Shown here: positions 36,623 through 45,859 of the stretch, piece by piece | Position numbering within the stretch: position 1 is the stretch's first letter | Layout: every line of letters starts with the position of its first letter | Origin: Roseibacterium elongatum DSM 19469 | Lineage (GTDB): Bacteria; Pseudomonadota; Alphaproteobacteria; Rhodobacterales; Rhodobacteraceae | Length of the DNA stretch: 64,000 nucleotides | Assembly: GCF_000590925.1 (NCBI RefSeq) | Contig: NZ_CP004372.1 | Location: 3,205,001-3,269,000 of the forward strand | Reading direction: 5' to 3' | The notes under the pieces: generated by a model | The model's input: only the letters and a program-made list of their open reading frames with translations | What the model was told of the DNA's origin: nothing | The model's database searches: none | Translations under genes and position numbers: made by a program

Positions 36623-37813
36623 TCAGAGGACTTTCAACTGGAAAAAGAGCGTCTTCTGATAGTCGCTTGTCGGGAAAGTCCCGGCCGGGGTAAAGCGGTA
36701 GGTGCCGGGCAGGGTTTGCGCCGCACCGGTGGGCCGCCAATCGTTGAACGACGAAAATGTCGTGCCGCTCGATCCCGATGTGCCGATCCCGATGTGATAG
36801 AGATGCCATCGCTGGTGCGTCACCGACCCCGGACGCGTCCCGTCGATCATGATCTCGCCGATCATCAGGGCCGGGTCGTAGACGTCGGGCGGCAGCACCA
36901 CGTACCAGGATTTGTAGAAATCGTCGAACGGCACGCTTTGGTTCAGCACCTCGCCGCGCCCCACCACGATGATATCCACGGTCTTTTCCGCCGGCACGCA
37001 TTCGCCAAGATCAACGGTTCTGGCGGCGAAGGTATCCGTCGCATCGATGGTGCGCAGGCCCTTGGTCACATCCGGAAAATCCTGGTAGTCAGTGTGATAT
37101 CGCTTGCCCACACCCGGTCGCACCTCGACCTGCTGCGCGGGTTTGCCTTCCCACACCAGCCGCACGGCGCTGTCCCTGGCCTTGACGATCTTGTTTTCCG
37201 CGCCGAGCACGCTGGTTTTCGTCGGCATATGCGGCGAGATCACCCGCGCCCCGAAATCGAGCGAGGCAAAACAGCGGCTTTGCGTGACCTCGCCTTCGCA
37301 ATTGAAGATGGTCAGCCCCTTCAGCGGCCCGTCCTCGATGCTGACCGGGTTCGCCTTGGTGTCGAAGCGGCCCGTCTCCAGGTGCAGATAGCCGTGTTCC
37401 ACCACATCGATGCGCAGCTTCTGGCCCGGTGCGCGGGCGGCCTCGCCCAGGATCGCGTCGTCGAATTGCACGACCGTAGTCAGGGAAAACGCGCCGGTGT
37501 CCGGGTTGAACCGCCCATGGCTGGCCTCGAGGTCGAAAAACTCCGGGCCGATCCTGAGATAGGGCAGTTCGATACACTCAAGCTGGCCATCTCCGTCCAG
37601 ATCGAACGGAATGCTGCAGGGGTTGAGGGAAAGCTGGATGTCCTCGATGCGGACATCGATCTCTCCGTCCTCGCGGGCGGGGCCAAACCCCAAGGTGATC
37701 GCACCGTGCCCCGTGATGGCGGCCCCCCGGCTGCTGTCCGGGTTGGGGTGAATGAACACCGAAAACGGCATCGGCAGGGTCACGCTTTCGGGCAATTGCT
37801 GACTGTCTCGCAT
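36623..37813 (-). CDS. Uncharacterised beta-rich protein in the pyrimidine locus
   Basis: I do not recognise this 396-residue protein. It starts at 37813 (GGGAGGACCAGCAG upstream), has no signal peptide or membrane segment, and looks beta-rich. It contains a calcium-loop-like FDLDGDGQLECIELP (residues about 70-85), a segment FNCEGEVTQSRCFASLDFGA, and a C-terminal part (VTHQRWHLYHIGIGTSGSSG, FNDWRPTGAAQTLPGTYRF). It lies 203 bases downstream of preA, beyond a terminator-like hairpin, and converges with rutR. Its position suggests a link to pyrimidine use but no catalytic motif supports that. The composition matches its neighbours. Confidence 0.85.
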   Translation of the reverse strand: MRDSQQLPESVTLPMPFSVFIHPNPDSSRGAAITGHGAITLGFGPAREDGEIDVRIEDIQLSLNPCSIPFDLDGDGQLECIELPYLRIGPEFFDLEASHGRFNPDTGAFSLTTVVQFDDAILGEAARAPGQKLRIDVVEHGYLHLETGRFDTKANPVSIEDGPLKGLTIFNCEGEVTQSRCFASLDFGARVISPHMPTKTSVLGAENKIVKARDSAVRLVWEGKPAQQVEVRPGVGKRYHTDYQDFPDVTKGLRTIDATDTFAARTVDLGECVPAEKTVDIIVVGRGEVLNQSVPFDDFYKSWYVVLPPDVYDPALMIGEIMIDGTRPGSVTHQRWHLYHIGIGTSGSSGTTFSSFNDWRPTGAAQTLPGTYRFTPAGTFPTSDYQKTLFFQLKVL

Positions 37814-37961
37814 CTGCTGGTCCTCCCTTGCAGTGCGCGCGCTCCTCCCAAGTGGAATCATACCGCCGTCGGCAGCGACGCGCCATGCGCGCGGCCAGCC
37901 CCCCTGCGCATCGGCAAGGGACAGCCCATCGCCGATCCGACGCGTCCCCGCGCCGCCCAAG

Positions 37962-37993
37962 CAAAACGGGCGGCACCCTCTGGCACCGCCCGT
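37962..37993 (-). terminator. Terminator-like hairpin after preA
   Basis: An 8-bp stem (ACGGGCGG with CCGCCCGT, 12-base loop) is followed on the minus strand by TTTG. It lies about 25 bases after the preA stop and may only partly stop transcription into the uncharacterised gene. Confidence 0.55.
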
Positions 37994-38016
37994 ATCGCGT
38001 CGACCTTGCCCGCGCC

Positions 38017-39321
38017 TCACTCGGCGGCGCAACTGCCGGGGTTGTTGGGATGCGTCGTCCAGTTCGCGTAGTCTTCCTCGACGACCTTGCCCGTGCGCGG
38101 GTCGGTGGTGCCGGGCGCCATCTGCTCCATCGTGATGCAGTTCTCGACCGGGCAGACATTCACGCACAGATTGCAGGCCACGCATTCCGCATCGATCACT
38201 TCGAAGGTGCGATCCTCGGACATCGAGATCGCCTGGTGGCTGGTATCCTCGCAGGCGGCATAGCAGCGCCCGCATTTGATGCAGGCGTCCTGATCGATCC
38301 GGGCCTTTGTGACGTAGTTGAGGTTCAGGTGCTGCCAGTCGCTGACATTCGGCACCGCGCGGCCGATCAGGTCGTCGACCGAGGTCATGCCTTTCTCGTC
38401 GAGGTATTGCGACAGGCCCGAGATCATTTCCTGCACGATCTTGAAGCCGTAGGTCATGGCCGCCGTGCAGACCTGCACGTTGCCTGCGCCAAGCGCGATG
38501 AATTCGGCCGCGTCCTTCCAGGTGGTGATGCCACCGATGCCCGACACCGGCAGGCCCGCCAGGGACGGCGTGCGCGTGATCTCGGCCACCATGTTCAGCG
38601 CGATGGGTTTCACCGCCGGGCCGCAATAGCCGCCATGCGCGCCCTTGCCGTCGATGGTGGGTTCAGGCGCGAAGAGGTCCAGATCGACCGAGGTGATCGA
38701 GTTGATCGTGTTGATCAGGCTGACGGCATCCGCGCCACCATCCTTGGCGGCCTGGGCGGGCTTGCGGATGTCGGTGATATTCGGGGTCAGCTTGACGATC
38801 ACCGGCAGGTCCGAATGCGTCTTGCACCATTCGGTGACCTGCTGAACGTATTCGGGCACCTGGCCCACCGCGCTGCCCATGCCGCGCTCGCTCATCCCGT
38901 GGGGGCAGCCGAAATTCAGTTCGACCCCGTCGCAGCCCGTCTCGATCACCCGGTCGAGGATCGCCTTCCAGCTATCCTCGTTCACCGGCACCATGAGCGA
39001 GGCGATCAGCGCGCGATCGGGGTAGTCCTTTTTCACCCGGGTCATCTCTTCGAGGTTCACCTCGAGCGGGCGGTCGGTGATCAGCTCGATATTGTTCAGC
39101 CCCAACAGGCGCCGATCCGCGCCCCAGATCGCGCCATAGCGCGGGCCGTTGACATTGACGACGGGCGGCCCCTCTTCGCCGAGTGTCTTCCAGACGACGC
39201 CGCCCCAGCCGGCCTCGAAGGCGCGGCGGACGTTGTATTCCTTGTCGGTCGGCGGCGCCGAGGCCAACCAGAACGGGTTGGGCGAGGTGATGCCGCAGAA
39301 GGTCGTGGTCAGGTCTGCCAT
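38017..39321 (-). CDS. preA: NAD-dependent dihydropyrimidine dehydrogenase subunit PreA
   Basis: A 434-residue FMN-binding subunit of dihydropyrimidine dehydrogenase reduces uracil or thymine to the 5,6-dihydro form. It has the class 2 dihydroorotate-dehydrogenase barrel (GVELNFGCPHGMSERGMGSA, then KLTPNITDI) and two C-terminal 4Fe-4S clusters (CIKCGRCYAAC and CVACNLCVNVCPVENC). It starts 28 bases after preT, so the two are co-transcribed and form the PreTA complex. Electrons from NADH reach FMN through PreT. Confidence 0.95.
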   Translation of the reverse strand: MADLTTTFCGITSPNPFWLASAPPTDKEYNVRRAFEAGWGGVVWKTLGEEGPPVVNVNGPRYGAIWGADRRLLGLNNIELITDRPLEVNLEEMTRVKKDYPDRALIASLMVPVNEDSWKAILDRVIETGCDGVELNFGCPHGMSERGMGSAVGQVPEYVQQVTEWCKTHSDLPVIVKLTPNITDIRKPAQAAKDGGADAVSLINTINSITSVDLDLFAPEPTIDGKGAHGGYCGPAVKPIALNMVAEITRTPSLAGLPVSGIGGITTWKDAAEFIALGAGNVQVCTAAMTYGFKIVQEMISGLSQYLDEKGMTSVDDLIGRAVPNVSDWQHLNLNYVTKARIDQDACIKCGRCYAACEDTSHQAISMSEDRTFEVIDAECVACNLCVNVCPVENCITMEQMAPGTTDPRTGKVVEEDYANWTTHPNNPGSCAAE

Positions 39322-39349
39322 GTGTCTTACTCCTTCGGGGGCGCGGCGG

Positions 39350-40693
39350 TCAGCCGGCTGCCTCGGTCAGCTTTGCGTGGATGTCTTCGGCAGCGTCGCG
39401 GCCCTCGGCCACGGCCGTCACGGTCAGGTCTTCGGCGCCCGAGGCGCAGTCGCCCCCGGCCCAGACCTTGGCAAGGCTGGTGCGCCCGGCCCCGCTCACG
39501 GCGATCTTGCCACCCGACAGTTCCAGCCCCTCGGGCGCGACGCCCAGGGTCTGGCCGATGGCCTTGAGCACCTGGTCGGCGGGAATGTCGAAGGTTTCCC
39601 CGGTACCGACCAGCGATTTGCCCTCGGACCGCGTGTATTCGCAGCGCAGCGCCGCGACCGCGCCGTTGCCGATCACCTCGACCGGCATGGCATTGAAGAC
39701 GAACCGCACGCCCTTGGAGGCCGCGAGATCCTGTTCATAGGGGCTGGCCGGCATCGCCTCGCGCCCGCGGCGATAAACCAGTGTCACGTTTTCCGCGCCC
39801 AGCAGCTTCGACTGCACGGCCGCGTCGATGGCGGTCATGCCGCCGCCGATCACGACCACGTTGCGCCCCACGGGCAATGCGGCCAGATCGTCGGCCTGCC
39901 GCAGATCGGCGATGAAGCCCACCGCGTCGGCGACACCTTCCTTGGCCTCGCCATTGGCACGCAGCGCGTTCACGCCAGCCAACCCCATCCCCAGAAAGAC
40001 GGCGTCGAAATCATGCTCCAACTCGCCAAGCGTCAGGTCGCGGCCAAGCGCCTTGCCGTGCTCGATGGTGATGCCGCCGATCTTCAGCAGCCACGCGACC
40101 TCGGCCTCGGCAAAGCCATCCACGGTCTTGTAGTAGGCGATGCCGTATTCGTTCAGCCCGCCAGGCTTGGGCCGTGCCTCGAACACCGTCACGTCATGGC
40201 CCTTCATCGCCAGTCGATGCGCACAGGACAGGCCCGCCGGGCCCGCACCCACGACGGCGATCTTGCGCCCGGTGGCGGCGGCGCGCGCAAACGGGTGCAC
40301 GCCCTGATCCATCAACGTGTCGGTGGCGAAGCGCTGCAGGCGCCCGATCTCGACCGGCTTGCCCTCGGCGATCTCGCGCACGCAGGCTTCCTCGCAGAGC
40401 GTTTCCGTGGGGCAGACGCGGGCGCACATGCCGCCAAGGATGTTCTGCTCGAAAATCGTCCGCGCCGCCGCCTCGGGCGTGCCGGTGGCGATCTGGCGAA
40501 TGAACAGCGGGATGTCGATATCGGTCGGACAGGCCGTGATGCAGGGCGCGTCATGGCAGAAATAGCAGCGATCCGCGGCCACCAGCGCTTCGTGATCGTC
40601 CAGACGTGGGTGAAGATCGGAAAAATTCTCTTCGAGGGCCGTGTGGTCCAGGCGCGCTGGCGCGATGCCTGGGGTGAAAGGGCTGTTGGGCAT
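39350..40693 (-). CDS. preT: NAD-dependent dihydropyrimidine dehydrogenase subunit PreT
   Basis: A 447-residue FAD/NAD(P)H subunit has an N-terminal iron-sulfur region (CYFCHDAPCITACPTDIDIP and MCARVCPTETLCEEACVREI). Two Rossmann motifs follow, one for FAD (KIAVVGAGPAGLSCAHRLA) and one for NAD(P)H (NVVVIGGGMTAIDAAVQSKL). The closing VWAGGDCASGAEDLTVTAVA is the FAD signature of this family. The ATG at 40693 gives the normal length, with GGGAGAG upstream. It passes NADH electrons to PreA. A second RutR-like box lies about 80-100 bases upstream, so the preTA unit is probably under the same regulator. Confidence 0.95.
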   Translation of the reverse strand: MPNSPFTPGIAPARLDHTALEENFSDLHPRLDDHEALVAADRCYFCHDAPCITACPTDIDIPLFIRQIATGTPEAAARTIFEQNILGGMCARVCPTETLCEEACVREIAEGKPVEIGRLQRFATDTLMDQGVHPFARAAATGRKIAVVGAGPAGLSCAHRLAMKGHDVTVFEARPKPGGLNEYGIAYYKTVDGFAEAEVAWLLKIGGITIEHGKALGRDLTLGELEHDFDAVFLGMGLAGVNALRANGEAKEGVADAVGFIADLRQADDLAALPVGRNVVVIGGGMTAIDAAVQSKLLGAENVTLVYRRGREAMPASPYEQDLAASKGVRFVFNAMPVEVIGNGAVAALRCEYTRSEGKSLVGTGETFDIPADQVLKAIGQTLGVAPEGLELSGGKIAVSGAGRTSLAKVWAGGDCASGAEDLTVTAVAEGRDAAEDIHAKLTEAAG

Positions 40694-41004
40694 GGTCTGG
40701 CTCTCCCGATCCTGTTGGGTGGCTGGGCTCTTTCGACCCGTTTTGCGAGAATCACGCTGGCACGAGCCAATTTTTTTATCAAATGGTAAATTATTTTGAT
40801 GGGCCGATTGTCGCCCCGTTGCGCGCCACAGGTCGGGATATGCCCGAAAAACGCGCAGCCTGCGCATGGTCGGCGGCGCGGCCATGTTTTGCGAACGCGG
40901 CGCATTGCCCGCCTTTTCGGCGCCGACCGCCTGCGTTATAGGGCATGCTGTTGCAGGCCTGACCGAGGCATGGGCGCGACACCGGACGAGATGCGAGGAT
41001 CGAC
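40694..41004. other. Divergent control region preT / accB
   Basis: This 311-base region carries both promoters. The preT side has an AT-rich patch (40765-40800) with a RutR-like box. A short block near 40751 (ATCACGCTGGCA) is also found near the box at 35807 (ATCACGCTAGCA). The accB side shows nothing I recognise and no gene. Confidence 0.5.
40775..40790. promoter_or_regulatory. Second RutR-like operator, upstream of preT
   Basis: TTTATCAAATGGTAAA matches 11 of 14 specified positions of the RutR consensus and keeps a nearly perfect inverted repeat (TTTATCA with TGGTAAA, one mismatch). It lies in the preT promoter region. Confidence 0.55.
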
Positions 41005-41499
41005 ATGAAGAACAAGACACATGATCAGGACGTGGAGTTCATCCGCGCATTGGCCGAGCTTCTGCGGGACAACGACCTGACCGAATTGCAGGTCAAACGC
41101 GATTACGGCGAGGCCGACAGCCTGAACGTGCGTGTCTCGCGCCAGCAACCCGCCCCGGCCCCGGTCCATGTGGCGGCCCCTGCCCCGGCCCCGGCCCCGA
41201 TGGCCGCGCCCTCCGCGGCGCCCGCGGCCCCGGCCGCCGAGATGTCGGACGACCCGGCGCAAAACCCCAACGCCGTGACCTCGCCCATGGTCGGTACCGT
41301 CTACCTGCAGCCCGAACCGGGATCGCCGGCCTTTGTCGCGGTCGGTGACAAGGTGGCCGAGGGCCAGACCCTGCTGATCGTCGAGGCGATGAAGACGATG
41401 AACCAGATCCCCGCGCCGCGCGCCGGAACGGTCAAGCGGATCCTCGTCGAGGACAAGTCGCCGGTCGAGTTCGGCGCACCGCTGATGATCATCGAGTAA
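41005..41499 (+). CDS. accB: Biotin carboxyl carrier protein of acetyl-CoA carboxylase
   Basis: A 164-residue BCCP subunit has an N-terminal helical region, an alanine/proline-rich hinge (about residues 50-80) and a C-terminal biotinyl domain with Lys130 in [12 protein letters not shown]. Biotin carboxylase (accC) starts 13 bases later, so the two form an operon and share the first half-reaction of fatty-acid synthesis. It is the normal length. Confidence 0.97.
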   Translation: MKNKTHDQDVEFIRALAELLRDNDLTELQVKRDYGEADSLNVRVSRQQPAPAPVHVAAPAPAPAPMAAPSAAPAAPAAEMSDDPAQNPNAVTSPMVGTVYLQPEPGSPAFVAVGDKVAEGQTLLIVEAMKTMNQIPAPRAGTVKRILVEDKSPVEFGAPLMIIE

Positions 41500-41512
41500 G
41501 CGGGGCCGGGCC

Positions 41513-42859
41513 ATGTTCTCAAAAATCCTCATCGCCAATCGCGGCGAGATCGCGTTGCGCGTCATCCGCGCGGCCCGCGAGATGGGCGTCGGCACCGTCG
41601 CCGTCCACTCGACCGCCGATGCCGATGCGATGCATGTGCGCATGGCCGACGAGTCGGTCTGCATTGGCCCTGCCCCGTCGAATGAAAGCTATCTCAGCAT
41701 GGCGGCGATCCTGTCGGCCTGCGAGATCACAGGCGCCGAAGCCATCCACCCCGGCTATGGCTTTTTGTCCGAGAACCCAAATTTCGTGCAGGCGGTCGAG
41801 GATCACGGCCTGAAATTCATCGGTCCTTCGGCCGAGCACATTCGCATGATGGGCGACAAGATCACCGCCAAGGACACGATGAAGGCGCTTGGCGTGCCCT
41901 GCGTGCCGGGCTCGGATGGGGCGGTCAACCACATGGAAACCGCGCAGGCCGTGGCCGATGCCATGGGCTATCCGGTCATCATCAAGGCCACCGCCGGCGG
42001 CGGCGGGCGCGGCATGAAACTGGCCCGCAGCGCGGACGAGTTGGAAACGGCGTTTCGCACCGCCCGCTCCGAGGCCAAGGCCGCCTTTGGCAATGACGAG
42101 GTCTATATCGAGAAATACCTCGGCCAGCCGCGCCATATCGAGGTTCAGGTGTTCGGCGACGGGCGCGGCCATGCCGTCCACCTTGGCGAACGCGATTGTT
42201 CGCTGCAACGCCGCCACCAGAAGGTTCTTGAGGAAGCCCCCGGCCCCGCGATCGACGCGGCGACGCGCGCCCGCATCGGCGAGACCTGTGCCAAGGCCGT
42301 GGCCGACCTCGGCTATGAGGGGGCGGGGACGATCGAGTTCCTGTTCGAAAACGGCGAGTTCTATTTCATCGAGATGAACACGCGACTGCAGGTCGAACAC
42401 CCGGTGACCGAGGCGATTTTCGGCGTCGACCTCGTCCGCGAACAGATCCGCGTGGCCGCCGGCGAACCGATGTCCTTCACCCAGGACGATCTGGAATTGC
42501 GCGGCCACGCCATCGAGGTTCGGATCAATGCTGAACGCCTGCCCAATTTTGCGCCCTGCCCCGGCAAGATCACGCAATATCACGCGCCCGGCGGCTTGGG
42601 CGTGCGGATCGATTCCGCGCTTTATGACGGCTACCGTATCCCGCCCTATTACGACAGCCTCATTGCCAAGTTGATCGTTCATGGCCGTGACCGCCCCGAG
42701 GCGTTGGCCCGGCTGCACCGCGCCCTGACCGAGCTGATCGTCGATGGCGTCGACACGACGGTGCCGCTGTTTCATGCCCTGTTGCACGAGCCCGCCATCC
42801 AGTCCGGCGACTACACGATCCATTGGCTCGAAGGCTGGCTGGAGAAGAACGTGGGCTGA
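41513..42859 (+). CDS. accC: Biotin carboxylase of acetyl-CoA carboxylase
   Basis: This 448-residue biotin carboxylase transfers bicarbonate to BCCP-biotin using ATP. It has the family N-terminus ([20 protein letters not shown]), the ATP-grasp glycine loop ([16 protein letters not shown]), the catalytic [14 protein letters not shown] and the C-terminal barrel. It is full length. It pairs with accB and is followed by a GC hairpin and then aat. Confidence 0.97.
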   Translation: MFSKILIANRGEIALRVIRAAREMGVGTVAVHSTADADAMHVRMADESVCIGPAPSNESYLSMAAILSACEITGAEAIHPGYGFLSENPNFVQAVEDHGLKFIGPSAEHIRMMGDKITAKDTMKALGVPCVPGSDGAVNHMETAQAVADAMGYPVIIKATAGGGGRGMKLARSADELETAFRTARSEAKAAFGNDEVYIEKYLGQPRHIEVQVFGDGRGHAVHLGERDCSLQRRHQKVLEEAPGPAIDAATRARIGETCAKAVADLGYEGAGTIEFLFENGEFYFIEMNTRLQVEHPVTEAIFGVDLVREQIRVAAGEPMSFTQDDLELRGHAIEVRINAERLPNFAPCPGKITQYHAPGGLGVRIDSALYDGYRIPPYYDSLIAKLIVHGRDRPEALARLHRALTELIVDGVDTTVPLFHALLHEPAIQSGDYTIHWLEGWLEKNVG

Positions 42860-42876
42860 GGGCGCCCGCGCCATCA

Positions 42877-42906
42877 GGGCCTGCCCGGGCAAGGCCCACC
42901 CGGTTT
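42877..42906 (+). terminator. Probable terminator after accC
   Basis: A long GC hairpin (GGGCCTGCCC pairing with GGGCAAGGCCC, one bulged base) is followed a few bases later by a short T run (TTTT at 42903). It is weaker than a canonical terminator. Confidence 0.4.
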
Positions 42907-42975
42907 TCTGCAGCTGGCCGGGGGCGGCGTCGTTTTTCGTGGGAATTTCGGCCGCGCGGACCTACCATGTGATCC

Positions 42976-43641
42976 ATGGCGCACGACATGTACCCCCGCA
43001 ACCGGCCAAGGATGAGCCCCGAGCTGATGTTGCGGGCCTATGCGGCTGGTATCTTTCCGATGTCGGAGGGGGCCGATGACGACGACCTGTTCTGGGTCGA
43101 TCCGAAACGGCGCGGCGTTTTTCCCCTGGATGGGTTTCACATCTCGCGCAGCCTGAGACGGCGCATCGGCAAGGGCGGGTTCGAGGTGCGCGTCGACAGT
43201 GCCTTCGCCGAGGTCGTGGCGGGATGTGCCGACCGTGAGCCGACCTGGATCAATGCCGAACTGTTCTCGGTCTACCAGACCCTGCACCTTGGCGGCCATG
43301 CCCATTCGGTCGAGGTCTGGGAAGACGGGCAGTTGTCGGGGGGCGTCTTTGGCATCACCCTTGGCGGGGCCTATTTCGGCGAGTCGATGTTCTCACGCCG
43401 CCCCGACGCGTCGAAACTGGCGCTGACCTGGCTGATGGCGCGGTTGAACGCTGGCGGATTTCGCCTGTTCGACACGCAATTCGTCACCGATCATCTGATC
43501 AGCCTGGGCGCGGTTGAAATTCCCCGCGCACGCTATCGCGCGCAGTTGGCCGAGGCCCTGAACCACCGGGGCGATTTCCATGCCATGCCAGGCGATCTGC
43601 CCGCTCAGGATGTGATGCAGCTCAGCACCCAGACATCGTAA
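42976..43641 (+). CDS. aat: Leucyl/phenylalanyl-tRNA-protein transferase
   Basis: This 221-residue Aat transfers leucine or phenylalanine from tRNA to N-terminal lysine or arginine of proteins, marking them for ClpSAP. The conserved core includes LMLRAYAAGIFPMSEGAD, LFWVDPKRRGVFPLDGFHIS and GVFGITLGGAYFGESMFSR, with the substrate-binding AEFDTQ-type segment as LFDTQFVTDHLISLGAVEIP. It follows accC on the same strand in the usual alphaproteobacterial order and overlaps the 3' end of the convergent DUF2155 gene by 37 bases. Confidence 0.95.
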   Translation: MAHDMYPRNRPRMSPELMLRAYAAGIFPMSEGADDDDLFWVDPKRRGVFPLDGFHISRSLRRRIGKGGFEVRVDSAFAEVVAGCADREPTWINAELFSVYQTLHLGGHAHSVEVWEDGQLSGGVFGITLGGAYFGESMFSRRPDASKLALTWLMARLNAGGFRLFDTQFVTDHLISLGAVEIPRARYRAQLAEALNHRGDFHAMPGDLPAQDVMQLSTQTS

Positions 43642-44201
43642 CGCGCATGTTCCAGCGCATTGAGCGCGGGCGACGAAGCGATCATCCAGCCGTCGAACAA
43701 GCTCTGACCGTCGGTATCGACCACTTGCACATGGGCAAAGGCGTCGGAACTCGGGTTCCCTTCGGGATAGCGGCAGTCGAGCACGCGGATCGCGATCCGT
43801 CCGAACAGGGCGGTTTCACCCATCGCCAGGTCCAGATCCGTCGGGTCGCCCCGCATCCGGTCGAGCGCACGCAGCCGCACGCGTGTCGCGCTGAGGGTGG
43901 CGGGCTGGCTGACCGAGGTCACCGGGCCTGTCACACCGGGAAAGGTTTCCATCACCGGCAGACCGTCGATCCCCTCCTGCAGGGTCACATCGGGGTTGCC
44001 GAGCGGTTGCAGGGTCAGCCCGGTTTCGCCACCGCCCTCGCCGAAATCGTCCAACCCCTCGATCTCGACCCCCTCTGCATCGGGATCGGGCAACAGGAAG
44101 GTGTCGAAGGACCCGCCCCCGAAATTGTCGAATTGCTGTGCCGCGACGCCCCCGGCCACAAGGGCATGCAGAGTCAGGATCACAAGTCCGAGACGGATCA
44201 T
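43605..44201 (-). CDS. DUF2155 domain protein
   Basis: A 198-residue secreted protein has an N-terminal signal (LGLVILTLHALVAGGVAAQ), an acidic glycine-rich stretch and the C-terminal DUF2155 domain (RVRLRALDRMRGDPTDLDLA, then IRVLDCRYPEGNPSSDAFAH, then SLFDGWMIASSPALNALEHA). The function is unknown. The MlaD gene stops 4 bases into its start (ATGA overlap), so the two are coupled, and the tail overlaps aat. The neighbourhood accC-aat-DUF2155-NDUFA12 is typical for the class. Confidence 0.92.
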   Translation of the reverse strand: MIRLGLVILTLHALVAGGVAAQQFDNFGGGSFDTFLLPDPDAEGVEIEGLDDFGEGGGETGLTLQPLGNPDVTLQEGIDGLPVMETFPGVTGPVTSVSQPATLSATRVRLRALDRMRGDPTDLDLAMGETALFGRIAIRVLDCRYPEGNPSSDAFAHVQVVDTDGQSLFDGWMIASSPALNALEHARYDVWVLSCITS

Positions 44202-44656
44202 TCGCCCCCCTCGCCGCTGACGAAGCGCATCAGCAGGGTCAGCAGGCTGACCGAGCTTTGGGTGTCGAGGATCGCGTCGCCGGGTTCGAGGTTGAAGGGC
44301 GAGCCGCCGGGAATGACCTCGACGAAATTGCCGCCAAGCAAGCCTTCGGAGGCGATGGCGATCGCGCTGTCATCGGGCAATACGATGCCGTCGGCGACGG
44401 TAAAGGTCGTATCGGCCAGAAACGTGTCGGGGTTCAGGTCCATGCCGGTCACGGTTCCGATGCGCACACCGGCAAGGCGCACTTCGGTGCCTACGGCGAT
44501 CCCCTCGGCCGAGCGGAAAGACGCCTCGAGCTCATAACCGCCCGGCGCACCGAAGCCCCCCGTGCTGCCGGCCGCATACACGAAAAAGCCTACGGCCGTC
44601 GCCAGAACGACGCCGCCCAGAACGGTTTCGGTCAAGGTATCGTCGCGATCGGACAT
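44198..44656 (-). CDS. mlaD: MlaD-family lipid-transport periplasmic protein
   Basis: A 152-residue MCE-domain protein has an N-terminal membrane anchor (LTETVLGGVVLATAVGFFVY) and the MCE core (EGIAVGTEVRLAGVRIGTVT, then AIASEGLLGGNFVEVIPGG). MlaD forms a hexamer in the periplasm bound to the MlaFE transporter for phospholipid trafficking. The mlaF and mlaE genes are not in the window. Its stop overlaps the DUF2155 start. Confidence 0.93.
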   Translation of the reverse strand: MSDRDDTLTETVLGGVVLATAVGFFVYAAGSTGGFGAPGGYELEASFRSAEGIAVGTEVRLAGVRIGTVTGMDLNPDTFLADTTFTVADGIVLPDDSAIAIASEGLLGGNFVEVIPGGSPFNLEPGDAILDTQSSVSLLTLLMRFVSGEGGE

Positions 44657-44718
44657 ATCGATGCCCCTCTTTGAGCCGGCGCCCCGCTGTTTTGGGGCAA
44701 GGCTCGGTCAGCCGCGCC

Positions 44719-45096
44719 TCACTCCGGCGTCCACGCCTCGTAATCCTTGCGCTCGACGGGCTCCACACGGCGCAGCGAGCCGGCCGGCGCATAGGCCGAC
44801 GGCGTCCCGGTCAGGTTCGGCAGATGCGGCTTTTCCCATGCCTTTTTCGCCACGGGCTTCTCGCTCGGCGGCTCGTCCCAGGTGTGGTGCAGCCAGCCAT
44901 GCCAATCCGGGCTGACGCGGCTGGCCTCGGACAAGCCGTTGTAGATGACCCAGCGACGCTTGCCATCGCGCGAGCGGTAGAAGGTGTTGCCGGCCTCGTC
45001 CTCGCCGACCTTCACGCCGTTGCGCGCGGTGAAGATCTGCGTGCCGAGCGTCTGGCCGTTCCACCAGGTCACGAGGCGTTTGAGGAAGTCGAGCAT
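44719..45096 (-). CDS. NADH dehydrogenase accessory subunit NDUFA12
   Basis: A 125-residue homologue of the NDUFA12 (B17.2) supernumerary subunit of complex I has the signature [20 protein letters not shown] and then [15 protein letters not shown]. The ATG at 45096 ([16 protein letters not shown]) is chosen because the family match begins there. It is transcribed on the minus strand before mlaD, in the conserved aat/DUF2155 neighbourhood. Confidence 0.94.
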   Translation of the reverse strand: MLDFLKRLVTWWNGQTLGTQIFTARNGVKVGEDEAGNTFYRSRDGKRRWVIYNGLSEASRVSPDWHGWLHHTWDEPPSEKPVAKKAWEKPHLPNLTGTPSAYAPAGSLRRVEPVERKDYEAWTPE

Positions 45097-45223
45097 GGCG
45101 AGCGATCTCCGATGCGGGGCTGCGTGTAACACCGTGGTAATGCCCGATCGGCACGCGGGCGTCCAGTGGCAAGGGGCCGCGTCCGGCTTGACTTGGGCGG
45201 TATGACGCCCGAAGCCTCGCGCG

Positions 45224-45670
45224 ATGAGCGACCTTCCGCATCATATTCGTCTCGACCCCCGTTACCCCGCCGTCGTGGCGGGCGCGGGGGCGGTGGCCCT
45301 CATGCTCGCCGCGGGCTTGCCCGAGGATCTGGCCATCGGCGCGGTGTTGATCGGGGGGCTGGGCTTGCTCGGCGCGGCCTACATGACGACGCTGAACGTG
45401 GCCACCTTCACCGACACGGCCCTGATCGTCCGGCGGGTCGCATACCCCTATGCCGACATGGCCGAGGTCGACACGACGGAACGCGAGGTGAGGATGATCA
45501 CCCGCAGCCTGCAGCCCTACAGGGTGCGCCAGTCCAGCCTGGTGCTTTACCCGCACGGCGGCGGCGAACCGCGCCATGTCGACATCATGAATTCGCGCGG
45601 TGGGGCCGAGGCCGTGGCCGAGGCGCTGAGGGCGCATCTGGCGCGGTATCGGGACCGTCCGGGGCGCTGA
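45224..45670 (+). CDS. Small membrane protein of unknown function, PH-like
   Basis: A 148-residue protein has two hydrophobic segments ([16 protein letters not shown] and [19 protein letters not shown]) followed by a beta-rich part ([20 protein letters not shown], then [20 protein letters not shown]) that resembles a bacterial PH domain. I do not recognise a named family. It is monocistronic and lies 189 bases upstream of metY. Confidence 0.72.
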   Translation: MSDLPHHIRLDPRYPAVVAGAGAVALMLAAGLPEDLAIGAVLIGGLGLLGAAYMTTLNVATFTDTALIVRRVAYPYADMAEVDTTEREVRMITRSLQPYRVRQSSLVLYPHGGGEPRHVDIMNSRGGAEAVAEALRAHLARYRDRPGR

Positions 45671-45720
45671 CCGCCGCAAAGGTCGAAAGCGCATCGCCAT
45701 CGGTCCCGATATCCTTGCGG

Positions 45721-45817
45721 GCGACGGGGCGCAAAACGCCCGTCCCGTCGCATGGGGCCGGGCATGACGCGCGTCCTTTACGGACTACGGGCCGTTGTGG
45801 TGCCGCCACGCTTGGCC
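45721..45817 (+). promoter_or_regulatory. Structured leader of metY
   Basis: The region upstream of metY can fold into successive hairpins: an 8-bp perfect stem (GCGACGGG at 45721 with CCCGTCGC at 45744, inner GCG/CGC), then GTCC/GGAC at 45773-45785, then GGCC/GGCC enclosing GTGG/CCAC at 45790-45817. Methionine genes are often controlled by SAM riboswitches, but I see no SAM-II, SAM-V or SAM/SAH consensus, so this is only a structured-leader call. Confidence 0.4.
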
Positions 45818-45859
45818 TACTGCTGTCGCGATCAGTTTTCGGGAGGGAGACACGACCCC

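Noticed and set aside
36623..38626. Longer frame joining the unknown protein to sequence under preA
   Set aside because: The extension runs antisense-like through another frame of preA and lacks any start signal; the ATG at 37813 has a good ribosome site.
45671..45859. SAM-II or other known riboswitch upstream of metY
   Set aside because: Hairpins are present but the conserved core sequence of known SAM classes was not found by eye, so only a structured leader is reported.
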